A stretch of DNA of 64,000 bases, taken from the IMG/VR virus record IMGVR_UViG_3300028399_000005, positions 1 to 64,000 of that record. One strand, 5' to 3'. This DNA is from a virus. The position numbers and the translations under genes were made by a program. Each line of letters opens with the position of its first letter. The first letter of the stretch is position 1. The notes under the pieces are model-generated. The model did no database searches. It was not told where the DNA came from and saw nothing but the letters and a program-made list of their open reading frames with translations. Shown here one piece after another: positions 50,895 through 59,915 of this stretch.

Positions 50895-51695
50895 ATTTTT
50901 TTCATATTTTTCGCGTTATTTTTCATATTCTTTTCATTTTTTAATTCCTATCGAGAAGGTCTGAATCTATTAAATTCTAAAGAATCGATGATTATTTTTT
51001 ATTTTTCAATGGGGGGTGCGATAGGCATAATTATGTTCCTCGAGAATCTACGAAGCGCCGAAACTCGGAAAAACAGCAACAAGAGATTTTTTTGACTTTT
51101 TCGCGTTATTTTTCACATTCTTTTCAATTTCTAAAATTGTTTCTTACGCTTTGAACCCTTTAAATTTTGGATTTCCCATGATTATTTTTTATTTTTCAGT
51201 ACCCCCTGCGATAGGCATGCCCCATTGGTGCCCCCTATAATAATATAATATAGGGTACAGGCAGTGGCGGTTTCGGGAATAGTTTGGAATCATATACTTT
51301 AGTATATGATATATAATTAAGAATAAGAATCTGGGTTGATTCTAACCTATCGTATATAGTATTGAAAATAATAAAAAAATAATAAGAAAATAGTAAAAAA
51401 TGAAAAATTAGAAGCCCTTGTAGGCATTTAGAAAACTGAAAATAATGTGAAAAATAACGCGAAATATTGAAAAAAATAAACTTGGAATATAGGGTATGAT
51501 TTTTGCTTTTTTCTTAGTTTTTTAGGGTTTCAGGCTTTGGTATTAGGAATCAAGAATCTATACGCGATCGCGGGGGGTACTGAAAAATAAAAAATAATCG
51601 TCGATTCTTTGGAGTCATGAGTTGAGCGTTGTGTTTATTGCGATTCATGATTCTGAAAAAAATGCGCGAAAAAAGGTAAAAAATTTTAAAAAATC
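50895..51695. repeat. Inverted repeat copy B, AT-rich non-coding block
   Basis: Reverse-complement partner of 2797-3622. It keeps all the sub-elements: G/C6 tract plus A/T run near 50990, 51178 and 51570; CGCGTTATTTTTCA-type elements near 50900, 51097 and 51445; and the AT core near 51290-51400. The most conserved parts are those iterated elements, which suggests protein binding. The two copies enclose about 47 kb. Confidence 0.85.
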
Positions 51696-51830
51696 GTTTG
51701 TGCGGTCGAGGGGCTGTCTTCTCAAAACTCGGGGCTGTAGTCGCGAAAAACAAGAGATTGGCGGGGCGAGTTTTCGGCGACCCGCGATTGATTGTGGGAA
51801 ACACGAACATCTACGGACGCTCCGAAACCT

Positions 51831-51840
51831 CGTTCTAACA
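51831..51840 (+). promoter_or_regulatory. P2-like CGTTCTAACA
   Basis: Followed by CCGTTTTTTAAGC and the ATG at 51883. Confidence 0.6.
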
Positions 51841-51882
51841 ACTCGTAACCGTTTTTTAAGCGGTTTTCGAGAGTAGCACAGA

Positions 51883-52431
51883 ATGATGCTCGATAATGCA
51901 AGACTCGATGAAATGATTAGAAGAGCCCGTGAACGGCGGGAAAAGCGAGAAAAAGCGATACTGCAAGAAATAACGCGCAACGCGAGGACGCCACGGTTCT
52001 TCCCCGTTGCCGAGCGCCACATTGGCGAGGGCCTCAAGCGGGAGTTCTTGAACTCCGCAGAAGCTCGGAAGATGCCTCGCACGCTTATCGACCTCGTGGA
52101 AAACGTTGCCCCCTCGGCGAAGCCGATTTTTTCAAAGTACACGCTCAGCATTCGCCCGCTCCCGAAGTGGATCGGGGAGCGCAACTGGCAGGCGCTGACG
52201 AAGTACTACAAGCAGTGGTGGTTCGAGTGGCGGGACAGAATCTGGCTCTTCCATGCGGGGAGCAGTGCGTTGCAGTTGCGGGACGTCTATCGTCTCGAGG
52301 TCGTGGCGGAGCACGAGAGGCTCCCGATCGGCGGGATTTTGTTGCTCGAGCTCTATCGCATGGGGCGCCCCGCCCGCAAGTACTGCAACAAGAAAGGAAT
52401 CCCGTACTATGATTATTTGACACTTCCGTGA
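51883..52431 (+). CDS. Hypothetical basic protein, 182 aa
   Basis: Arg/Lys-rich N-terminal helix (MIRRARERREKREKAI), tryptophan-rich middle (WWFEWRDRIWLF) and a C-terminal helix-rich part. It sits beside inverted repeat B, so an origin-binding role is conceivable. P2-driven. Family not recognised. Confidence 0.75.
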   Translation: MMLDNARLDEMIRRARERREKREKAILQEITRNARTPRFFPVAERHIGEGLKREFLNSAEARKMPRTLIDLVENVAPSAKPIFSKYTLSIRPLPKWIGERNWQALTKYYKQWWFEWRDRIWLFHAGSSALQLRDVYRLEVVAEHERLPIGGILLLELYRMGRPARKYCNKKGIPYYDYLTLP

Positions 52432-52464
52432 AAACGGGAAAATAATATGTTTTTTTTAGTCGCT

Positions 52465-52474
52465 CGTTAGAACG
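52465..52474 (+). promoter_or_regulatory. P2 palindrome CGTTAGAACG
   Basis: Followed by GCTATTATAATT and the DpdA-like gene. Confidence 0.75.
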
Positions 52475-52523
52475 ATAATAAACGCTATTATAATTTCTGT
52501 TTAAAAACGCATTTTGGTGAGAA

Positions 52524-53676
52524 ATGGGAATCCGATTCATTCCAAAAAAAGAATGTGATGTGGGTTTAGCTCGAAATGGAGTATTGGACTTCGGTAAAAA
52601 GAAACTTCCTACTCCCTTTCTTTGGTTTGGCTTATCAAATCGAGAATCTGTAGTTTTTCAAAAAACAGTATTTGAAAGTGCGATGATCGAAGGAATCATG
52701 GCAAATGCATACGACCTTATGTTTCAAGATAGGACTGGCTCTCGAACTGAAATGGTCAAAGAATTGTCTCGCTCAGGGCTCGTAGTAAAATGTGATAGCG
52801 GGGGTTACCAAATACTTAAGAGAGGGAAAAAAATCGATCGATCCAAAGTTCTGAGGTTTCAAGAAGATTTGAATTGCGATTTGATGGTTCAACTCGATTA
52901 TCCCATATTAGGTTCTGATCCTCGAGAACTTAAGAAAAAACATATTGATAAAACCCTCAATAATCTGGAATATGCTTTGAAAACAGCTAATCGTCCAGAA
53001 AGAATTGTTCCAACTATTCATGGACACGATTCCGAGTTATTGCGTTATCAAGCAAAAAAAAATTACAGATCTCCTTGGCGAAACCCCGCCTATTATTAGT
53101 GTTGGTTCTTTGGTTCCTCTACTTTTTAATTCAAAAGGAGCAAAAGGGGTTGGAGGTAAAGCAAAAGCTTTGGAAGTTATAAGGATTGTTCGAAAACTTT
53201 TTCCAAAAACAATGATTCATGCTCTCGGTATTGGGGGCGCTCTTACATATCTCGCTATATATTTTGGCGCAGATAGTTTCGATAACAACGGTTGGATACA
53301 AAAAACTGGTTTCGGCGTAATTCAAGTTCCTGGATCATCGGATCGGTTTCTTGGAACCCCGCCGAATGGCAGAAAGAAAATTGATACTGACGAAATAGCC
53401 TATCATAGATGGCTTGAATGTGTGTGCCCAGCTTGTAGGAGTTCTTCTAATAGAAGTGTATTCATTGGACGAGATGAGAGCGCAAGGCTAAATCGAGGAA
53501 TACATAACGCCTATACATTTCAAGCGGAAATTTGGAGAGTAAGGAGATATATCCATGAAGGCCAATATATCAACTTTATAAAAGAGAGAATGAAAAATTC
53601 TATATATTTGCGGATTTTACAAGAGGAATTAAATCGTAACGATCATGAAAAAATATTTAACGATGTGTGGTTTTAG
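52524..53676 (+). CDS. dpdA: DpdA/TGT-like 7-deazaguanine transglycosylase, frameshifted
   Basis: Queuine/archaeosine tRNA-guanine transglycosylase fold; DpdA relatives exchange guanine for 7-deazaguanines in DNA and protect viral genomes from restriction. Frame 1 carries KCDSGGYQIL (nucleophile region, about 90) and LMVQLDYPILGSD (about 125). Frame 2 carries ISVGSLVPLL, GIGGALTYLAIYFGADSFD and a late CVCPAC. The join is at a run of nine A (about 53047-53055); eight A would give one frame. The gene is markedly more AT-rich than its neighbours, a sign of recent transfer. No queC/D/E/folE partners are seen, so the base would come from the host. Confidence 0.88.
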
Positions 53677-53749
53677 ACCGAGAAACTGTTCAGTTTATTT
53701 AGATACTATGATCCAAATATGAAGAATTTTTAGCGTTTTTTTAGTAGAT

Positions 53750-53759
53750 CGTTAGAACG
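53750..53759 (+). promoter_or_regulatory. P2 palindrome CGTTAGAACG
   Basis: Followed by ACGTTTTTATTG and ATG 53802. Confidence 0.75.
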
Positions 53760-53801
53760 AGACCTTACGTTTTTATTGTGTCGCCACGAATAGCCGAAAG
53801 A

Positions 53802-54686
53802 ATGTTTTCGAAACAAGCAGTAGTCCTCGACGTTCACGACGAGATCCGCGAGAAGCTCAAGCGGATCTATCAAGAGTTTTATCCGCCAGTGCTCCTTGAC
53901 GGACAGCCAGGCGCTGGGAAGACGTTCCTCGCCAAGCGAGTGGCGCAAGAACTCGGGTACGACCTTATCGAGGTGAACGCCTCGATGAACACGACGCAAG
54001 CGCAGATCGACCGCCTCAAGGACATCGCCTCGATCCAACGCGACGAGCCGACAGTGCTCTTGCTCGACGAGATCGAGTCCACGTTCACGAGCGAGGAGAT
54101 CGCCGATCTCGTGGACTTCGTTGCGATGAATGGGCGAGCGAACAAGATCATGCTCGTGGCGACGGCGAACAACGCCTGGCGATTGTCGAACGCTATCCGC
54201 GAGAAGTTCTCCGTCATCAAGCTCCGACAGCCCACGTTGCGCGAGGTTCGCTCGGCGCTCAAGAAAGCGCGGGTCAGCCTCGACGGGCAGTTCATCACCC
54301 GCGATTTGCGCCAGCTCGTCCGATCCATAGAGCTTCAGAAAAGGGGCATATTGCCCCGAGAATCGACGGACGCGACGTTCGCCGTATCTTTTTCCACGGT
54401 TTCGGATTTCGTCGCAGGATCGATCGAAAAACGGCAAAATATCATGGACGACGGGAAGCTTTATCGTCTGCGCCCCGCGATCGAGAAGTGGCTTGTTTAC
54501 AACGCCCTCGCCGAGACTATCATGAAGAAGCACACGATCGAGTGGCACGAGACGCTCGAGCTGTTGTCGCTCTACGACGCCCTCGGGCGCAACAAGAACG
54601 TGCTCTTGACGCTCCCTCGCTTCTCGATCGGGTTCGGCGAGCTAAAGCACCCGACGCAACTTTTTAGGCAAGGCAAGAATCAATAG
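53802..54686 (+). CDS. AAA+ ATPase, RFC large-subunit-like
   Basis: 294 residues. Walker A DGQPGAGKTF (about 34), Walker B VLLLDEIES (about 88), and an ATANN sensor-1 (about 123) fit the clamp-loader/Cdc6 AAA+ group. The C-terminal helical region resembles the RFC large subunit, shortened. Together with the small-subunit-like gene at 7688 it could make a viral clamp loader; an Orc/Cdc6-like initiator is the alternative. Start chosen at ATG 53802, about 27 nt after the TATA box; GTG 53778 overlaps that box. Confidence 0.85.
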   Translation: MFSKQAVVLDVHDEIREKLKRIYQEFYPPVLLDGQPGAGKTFLAKRVAQELGYDLIEVNASMNTTQAQIDRLKDIASIQRDEPTVLLLDEIESTFTSEEIADLVDFVAMNGRANKIMLVATANNAWRLSNAIREKFSVIKLRQPTLREVRSALKKARVSLDGQFITRDLRQLVRSIELQKRGILPRESTDATFAVSFSTVSDFVAGSIEKRQNIMDDGKLYRLRPAIEKWLVYNALAETIMKKHTIEWHETLELLSLYDALGRNKNVLLTLPRFSIGFGELKHPTQLFRQGKNQ

Positions 54687-54827
54687 ACAATGGGGTCGTA
54701 ATTTCGTGATAGCGTTCGATTTCCGCCCGATTCTTCGACGAAAAATATTTTTCCGACCAATTCTTCGTTCGGCGAAGAACTCACAAAGAATCGCAAAAAA
54801 TCGCACAAAAACAAGGAGTGAATAAAA

Positions 54828-56285
54828 ATGACGAAAAATAAGAGCAAACGAAAAAAAGTAGTCAAAAACACGGAGACGCAAAACACTCGCACGTATTCGG
54901 ACGTGCGCCGAATCAACGACGAGGAGATGCGGAAGATCCTCGAGGGCGTCGGGATGACGCCCCGCCACGAGGACGAGTGGTTGCGCGTGGCACGGCGCCA
55001 CGAGATATTGAACGAGGGCGTAGAGCTTTTCATGAGTACTTCGGACATGAGTCCGAAGATCGCCGTTACGGCGACGCTCATGAGCCTCGCCTCGATGACC
55101 CGTCGAGAGCAACGCGTCGTCGTCATGCAAGGGTCGCCACATCTCAACCTCTGGGCGACCGTGATCGGGATCTCGGGATGGGCTCGGAAGACGACCGCCG
55201 AGAAGATCTTGACGAAGCTCGTGAAAGAAGCGGAAGGGGAGTTTCTCCCCGCAAATTTCACGCCAGAAGCCATCATCTCGCACCTCTCGAAGAAGGCGCA
55301 AGGGCTTATCGTGAAAGACGAGATCTCGGGGCTCATAAAGGCGTTCCGCAAAGACCACAACGCGGATCTTCCCGAGGTGCTGAGCGAGATCTACGAGTGC
55401 AAGGATCGCGTCGAGCGCCACACGATCAGCCGAGGGCTCGAAGTCGTCGAGAACGCCTACGTGAACTGGTGGGGCGGGACAGCCGTGCACTACATCCGCC
55501 TGTTGCGGGACGATGACTGGAACCAAGGGTTCATGCATCGTTGGATCTATTGCCTCGACATCGACCTCATGCAGAAGAAAGTGCGCCCGCTGGTTTTCAC
55601 GTCCGCCGAGCTCGACACCCGCATTCAAGACTTTGCGCAGACCTTGAAGAAGGTGCGGGAAGTCCCCGTCGAGACGCTTATCCCCGCCGAGAAGACGAAG
55701 AAGTTCAAGACGCTCGAGCAAGAAAGCTTCGAAAAAGCGAAGCAGTACTATTCTCGGGACATTTTCGACATTGCGCACCCGTACTTTGCCAGGGTGCCGA
55801 TCACGACGCTCAAGATAGCGGGGATCTTGCAAGTAGCAGACCTCGCTGGGAAGGGGAGCACGCTCGAACAGTTCGTCATCACGCCCGAGATCATGGACTT
55901 GGCGAGCGACCTCATGCGCTTGTACTTGCAAGAATTCGAAGCCCTCGTGGCGATCTTCAAGCGGACGGCGATCAGCGCACCGCCGACGACGGATCGGCGC
56001 AACCTCGGGTACTTCATCGAGACGCTCCGAAGCCTTGGGGGCGTTGCGAGGCAACAAGAGCTCCTCACGGCGCTCGGTTTTTCCTATGCGAAGTACCAGA
56101 AGCTCCTCGACACGCTCGTCGAGCGGGGGGACGTGGACGTCGGAAGGGTCGCAATTTCGGATCAGAAAGGAGCACCGCCCCGCCTCATCTGGCTCCGTTC
56201 CTATGCCTCGAACCTCGGCGACGCCGAGCAACTGTGGGTCGAGACGAAGGAGCTCCGAGACAAGGCATTGCGGGTCAAGAGTTGA
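54828..56285 (+). CDS. DUF3987-like helicase/primase-associated ATPase
   Basis: 485 residues. GISGWARKTTAEKIL (about 118-132) is a P-loop variant, VKDEISGLI (about 162) a Walker B, and MHRWIYCLD lies later. This pattern is typical of DUF3987-type replication proteins, thought to act as helicases. The C-terminus holds a winged-helix-like segment (VARQQELLTALGFSYAKYQKLL). AAGGAGTGAATAA lies before the ATG. With PriS, PolB and clamp loaders it would complete a replisome. Follows the clamp-loader-like gene on the same strand. Confidence 0.8.
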   Translation: MTKNKSKRKKVVKNTETQNTRTYSDVRRINDEEMRKILEGVGMTPRHEDEWLRVARRHEILNEGVELFMSTSDMSPKIAVTATLMSLASMTRREQRVVVMQGSPHLNLWATVIGISGWARKTTAEKILTKLVKEAEGEFLPANFTPEAIISHLSKKAQGLIVKDEISGLIKAFRKDHNADLPEVLSEIYECKDRVERHTISRGLEVVENAYVNWWGGTAVHYIRLLRDDDWNQGFMHRWIYCLDIDLMQKKVRPLVFTSAELDTRIQDFAQTLKKVREVPVETLIPAEKTKKFKTLEQESFEKAKQYYSRDIFDIAHPYFARVPITTLKIAGILQVADLAGKGSTLEQFVITPEIMDLASDLMRLYLQEFEALVAIFKRTAISAPPTTDRRNLGYFIETLRSLGGVARQQELLTALGFSYAKYQKLLDTLVERGDVDVGRVAISDQKGAPPRLIWLRSYASNLGDAEQLWVETKELRDKALRVKS

Positions 56286-56287
56286 TT

Positions 56288-56297
56288 CGTTACAACG
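56288..56297 (+). promoter_or_regulatory. P2 variant CGTTACAACG
   Basis: Followed by TTCTTTTTATATTA and ATG 56339. Confidence 0.65.
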
Positions 56298-56338
56298 CCC
56301 CGCTTTCTTTTTATATTATTGCTAATCGTTTTTCAATC

Positions 56339-57265
56339 ATGGAACACTTGGTTTTTCATGCGGAAGAAAAAGACGGAAACGTCCGTTACCGATCAACGAA
56401 ACGAAACGACGTCGGGTCTCTCCGCACCACGGAAATGCGGAACACAGTCCTCGTTGGCTCGTTCACCCAGACGGCGATTCCGATCGAGTGTCTTGAGCTA
56501 ACGCCTCTTATTTCGGAACGATTGCATTATCACTTGGAATTGTGTAATTGCGAAGAGATGGCGCCAGAATATGGGCCACCTTATATTCTCGAACGAAACT
56601 ACAGCGAGGGCTACGTCAAAGCAATGTGGCGGGACGATTTTTGCGTAAACTGCAAAGCGGTCTTTCATTCGTTGGAAGACATCAAAGACCCGCTCTATGG
56701 TAATCCTTCGTTGCTCTTCGTGATCATCTACTACGATCCCGATTCGAAGAAGACCGAGCTCGTCATCACGCGCCAATATTTCCGTTATTTGGCGTTCGAC
56801 ATCATGCGAAGAAAGAACCTTGCGAGAGACCAGCTAAAAGTCGTCATGGCGACGAGATGGTTCTACGTCAAGAAACCGATCCTCGAACTTGAATTTCTCT
56901 TCGACGGCAACATTGAGAAAGACTTGTTCGACTACGGCGGAGACGATATGTTCGATGACCTCACAAAGAAGAAGTTCGAGGAAAGCACGTTTTCCTACGT
57001 GCGCTACGTCGGAAAGCGACCGATGGGGCAAACCGAGACGTTGGAACTGTCATTCCAAGAGTTATTAGACGAAATAAAAAAGTGCGACCTTGGAACGATG
57101 TTTTATCACAGGGAGTTTTTCTTGCATTACGGCGGGCAAAAAATCCCCGCAAGGAAAACATTTGCATACGTCCCCGTTTCTGCGTACTTGAACGCAAAAG
57201 AGCTCGAAGCGGGCTATCGCTTTACGAAAAGACCGCGTAGAGCAGTTTTGTCTGTCGTCCCTTGA
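56339..57265 (+). CDS. Hypothetical protein with CxC/CxxC, 308 aa
   Basis: CNC near residue 69 and CVNC near residue 101 may bind zinc. The rest is a mixed alpha/beta fold with many aromatic residues and a basic end. P2-driven. Family not recognised; the longer frame upstream, out of phase with the helicase gene, is rejected. Confidence 0.8.
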   Translation: MEHLVFHAEEKDGNVRYRSTKRNDVGSLRTTEMRNTVLVGSFTQTAIPIECLELTPLISERLHYHLELCNCEEMAPEYGPPYILERNYSEGYVKAMWRDDFCVNCKAVFHSLEDIKDPLYGNPSLLFVIIYYDPDSKKTELVITRQYFRYLAFDIMRRKNLARDQLKVVMATRWFYVKKPILELEFLFDGNIEKDLFDYGGDDMFDDLTKKKFEESTFSYVRYVGKRPMGQTETLELSFQELLDEIKKCDLGTMFYHREFFLHYGGQKIPARKTFAYVPVSAYLNAKELEAGYRFTKRPRRAVLSVVP

Positions 57266-57518
57266 CTCCCTTGATGGTTAAAGTGAGTAAAAAGTCGGTT
57301 TAGTAAAAGCAAATAATTAAAAAAGTGGCGGTGCTCGCGAGCCTCGCACTCGCTCTCCTTTTCGGGCAGAGCCACCTTCTGCCCTATCCGCTTCCCCCGC
57401 GTGGTGGCTTGGGCGGGTTTCACGGAAAGGAGCGGGCTATTCCCAGCACCATGTTTATGTATTATCCCCCTCTATTATATGTTTTTCGGTATTTAAAAAT
57501 TTTATGCTCCATTTGTCT
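57266..57518. other. Non-coding region with two exclusive hairpins
   Basis: A GGGCAGA (57364-57370) / TCTGCCC (57378-57384) stem and an AGCCACC (57370-57376) / GGTGGCT (57403-57409) stem share bases, so only one can form. A pyrimidine-rich stretch follows the upstream stop. It may be a terminator or a switch; no gene supported. Confidence 0.4.
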
Positions 57519-57528
57519 CATTATAACG
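57519..57528 (+). promoter_or_regulatory. P2 variant CATTATAACG
   Basis: Followed by ATCATTTAATATGG; leader of about 25 nt with GAGGTTCTGTGA before ATG 57590. Confidence 0.6.
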
Positions 57529-57589
57529 CTGAGCAATCATTTAATATGGCGGTACCGAGGCAAGAGACAAACGATTCGAGGTTCTGTGA

Positions 57590-57754
57590 ATGAAAACAAC
57601 AGTCATAAAAGAAATCCCAGACCCTTGCCCGATTACGGGAATAAACTGCTTTACGAAGAGAATTGCAAGCTCAGCGGACATATACATCGACAGGGGCTGT
57701 CCAGTTCTGGCTGACGACAAAAACTGTGATTACGTCATCCGAGAAGACAAATAG
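57590..57754 (+). CDS. Cysteine-containing microprotein, 54 aa
   Basis: Four cysteines (CPITGINC, GCPVL, NC) could bind one zinc in a compact knuckle. A GAGG site lies 7-8 nt upstream. Its promoter carries its own P2 element. Family not recognised. Confidence 0.65.
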   Translation: MKTTVIKEIPDPCPITGINCFTKRIASSADIYIDRGCPVLADDKNCDYVIREDK

Positions 57755-57776
57755 TTCCCCATAGTGTTTTCCTTTT

Positions 57777-57786
57777 TGTTATAACA
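57777..57786 (+). promoter_or_regulatory. P2-like TGTTATAACA
   Basis: Perfectly symmetric copy 22 nt upstream of the main P2 site of the next operon; tandem sites could bind cooperatively. Confidence 0.5.
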
Positions 57787-57798
57787 AAAACCGTTTCT

Positions 57799-57808
57799 CG
57801 TTATAACG
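57799..57808 (+). promoter_or_regulatory. P2 palindrome CGTTATAACG
   Basis: Followed by AATCATTTAATAAC and the start at 57856. Confidence 0.75.
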
Positions 57809-57855
57809 GGAAATAATCATTTAATAACTCGTATTCAACATTTGGATTGATCCAC

Positions 57856-58899
57856 ATGACAAGCGAAGGAGACTTTTTTGCCATGGTAGAAAAGAAGAGC
57901 GAATCTAAAAAGGAGCCCGCCAAGGCACCCGCCGAGGCAAACCAAGCGCAACCCCCCGCTTCGGCGGAACCAAAGCCCGCGGTCGCTCCGCAGACGACAG
58001 CACAAGCAGAGCTCTCGCTCTCGCAAGAGCTCATGGAAGACTTGCGTAACAAAGCAATAGAATTCGGCATTGATTTCACGGAAGTCGTGAAAATCGCCCA
58101 GTCAATCCTTGCAGACCCAGCGCTACAAGCACAAAGCCCCAAGCTCCGAGACCGCCTCGTGGCTGTGAACGTCAAAGTGCGCCTGCAACAAAAGCAAAAA
58201 ACAAAGCAAATACCATTCTTGCTAATCGGGAAGGACAAGAACTACTGGAAATCGAGCGGGAACATCTCTGGGAACGCCTACGGCATTTTTACAATCGAAG
58301 AGAACGGCGAGACCTCGCACTACCTCGGCAGAATCTCGCTCAACGGCGAGGACGTCGAGAAACTCAACAAAGCCATCCTACTCGCACGGTACACCCCCTA
58401 CGTCGAAATCCCCGAGAAGCGGGACAACGGGACGAACTTCCTCGTGGCGTTCTCAAACGAGCTGACCGATTTCGAAAATCCAGAGGTCTTGTCCATCTCT
58501 TATCCAGACTTGCTTGAGCGAGCCCTCGGGATCAGCCTCGCCTACAAGATCGAGGGCGAGGGCGGGTGCGGTCTCTCCGCCCTAAACGACAAGGGCTACC
58601 CGCTCCCATACGACCTCAAGGCGCTCTTAGTCATTGCTCAAAGCCCCCGCAAGATCGCTTCCACGCCCGACGACCTAAGCGTGAAAATCTCTACCCATGT
58701 GGCGACCGCCTTCTCGCTCGAGGGCGACGAGCAGATCCAACTATGGATTCCAGACTTCCCAGAGTTCTTGAACTACGCACCCCTCAAGGAGCCATTGCTC
58801 GTGCTCGGCACTATCGCCGAGAGGCGCAAGAAGAACCAGTACAGCGACGAGAACTACGTGATGAACGTCATCGCCGTCGTCCCACTGAGCGACTATTAG
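57856..58899 (+). CDS. Probable DNA-metabolism protein (SSB-like?), 347 aa
   Basis: Begins with SEGDFFAMV, then an A/P/Q-rich linker (about 15-55), a helical segment and a globular C-terminal domain with beta strands (IPFLLIGKDKNYW, YGIFTIEENGETSHYLGRIS). It is directly followed by a RecA-fold ATPase that starts with almost the same peptide. A single-strand-binding or recombination mediator role fits, but no OB-fold signature can be claimed by eye. Confidence 0.75.
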   Translation: MTSEGDFFAMVEKKSESKKEPAKAPAEANQAQPPASAEPKPAVAPQTTAQAELSLSQELMEDLRNKAIEFGIDFTEVVKIAQSILADPALQAQSPKLRDRLVAVNVKVRLQQKQKTKQIPFLLIGKDKNYWKSSGNISGNAYGIFTIEENGETSHYLGRISLNGEDVEKLNKAILLARYTPYVEIPEKRDNGTNFLVAFSNELTDFENPEVLSISYPDLLERALGISLAYKIEGEGGCGLSALNDKGYPLPYDLKALLVIAQSPRKIASTPDDLSVKISTHVATAFSLEGDEQIQLWIPDFPEFLNYAPLKEPLLVLGTIAERRKKNQYSDENYVMNVIAVVPLSDY

Positions 58900-58921
58900 T
58901 GTCGCCCGCGGAGGTGTGAGT

Positions 58922-59905
58922 GTGTCGAAAAAGCCCCAAGAAAGCGAGGGAGACTTCTTCTCGGCGATCGCCCCAGTGAAAAAGCCTGGGAGCACTTCGT
59001 CGGCGAGCGAAGCCCCCTCGCAACCCCCAGCCCAGACGGCGGTCGTTGCCACGCCCGCGAGCAAGGAACTACGAAAGCAAGCGATCCGAGACGAAGTAAG
59101 GACGGCGAAGCAACGAATCCGTGCCGAGCACGCACCGCCAGAAGGCCCGTCGCTGTTCCCCGTCCCCAAGCGGGCGACGATCACGATCTACGGCGCCAAG
59201 GGAAGCTCGAAGACCATGCTCTCGACCTACATCGCCCTTGCGTCGAGCAAGGGAAAGATCCTCATCATCACGTTCGAGACAACCGCCACGCGCAACACGA
59301 TCGACCAGTTCTTCGACAAGTTCAAGGACAGAATCGACGTCTTAAGCCTTGACAGGCTCTTCGACTTCAATGACTCCGACGAAATGCTCAAGACCATGAG
59401 CGTCGCCGTGGACACGATCCTTGACGAGCTCCGAACCGCCGAGCAGAACCCCTACTCGTGGGTCATCCTCGAGGGCTTGCAAGAACTCAACCAAGTCGCC
59501 GAGGGCAAGATGCGCTACATGAACCAGCTCACCGCCTATCAAGGCGTCAAGAATCGCAACCTCTGGAAGGAGCGAAAGCTCTACCTCACGCAGATCTACA
59601 AGGCAATGCACCGAGCTTCGAAGAACGGCGTTATTTTCACGAGCCAAGAAGTAACGATCGAGGACGAGGACGGCAATCGGAAAGAGCCCGCATGGTACGG
59701 GATCATCAAGGAGCAGACGGACATCACAATCGAGACGAGGAAGAAAGTGGACTTTGGCTTGCAAGACTCGCAAGTGCGGTTTTTCGCAATCATACGGGAC
59801 GACAAGATCACGGGCAAAACGGGGCAATGCGAGGTAACGAACAAACCACAGGCGATCGTGGAATGGTTCCGTTCGGCGCAGAAGCCGTTCGAAATCGTGC
59901 TCTGA
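58922..59905 (+). CDS. RecA-fold ATPase, Sak4-like
   Basis: 327 residues. N-terminal SEGDFFSAI and a P/A-rich linker, then a P-loop YGAKGSSKT (about 98-106), strand IITFETT, and WVILEGLQEL as Walker B. The fold and size match viral Sak4-type recombinases (AAA_24). It probably promotes strand annealing or recombination-dependent replication. The GTG at 58922 is used with GGAGGTG 5 nt upstream. Confidence 0.85.
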   Translation: MSKKPQESEGDFFSAIAPVKKPGSTSSASEAPSQPPAQTAVVATPASKELRKQAIRDEVRTAKQRIRAEHAPPEGPSLFPVPKRATITIYGAKGSSKTMLSTYIALASSKGKILIITFETTATRNTIDQFFDKFKDRIDVLSLDRLFDFNDSDEMLKTMSVAVDTILDELRTAEQNPYSWVILEGLQELNQVAEGKMRYMNQLTAYQGVKNRNLWKERKLYLTQIYKAMHRASKNGVIFTSQEVTIEDEDGNRKEPAWYGIIKEQTDITIETRKKVDFGLQDSQVRFFAIIRDDKITGKTGQCEVTNKPQAIVEWFRSAQKPFEIVL

Positions 59906-59915
59906 GGTGTGCGCC

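Noticed and set aside
54642-56231. 529-aa minus-strand frame
   Set aside because: Antisense to the DUF3987-like helicase gene.
55541-56338. Long plus-strand frame joined to the 308-aa gene
   Set aside because: Out of phase with the helicase; the true start at 56339 has its own P2 promoter.
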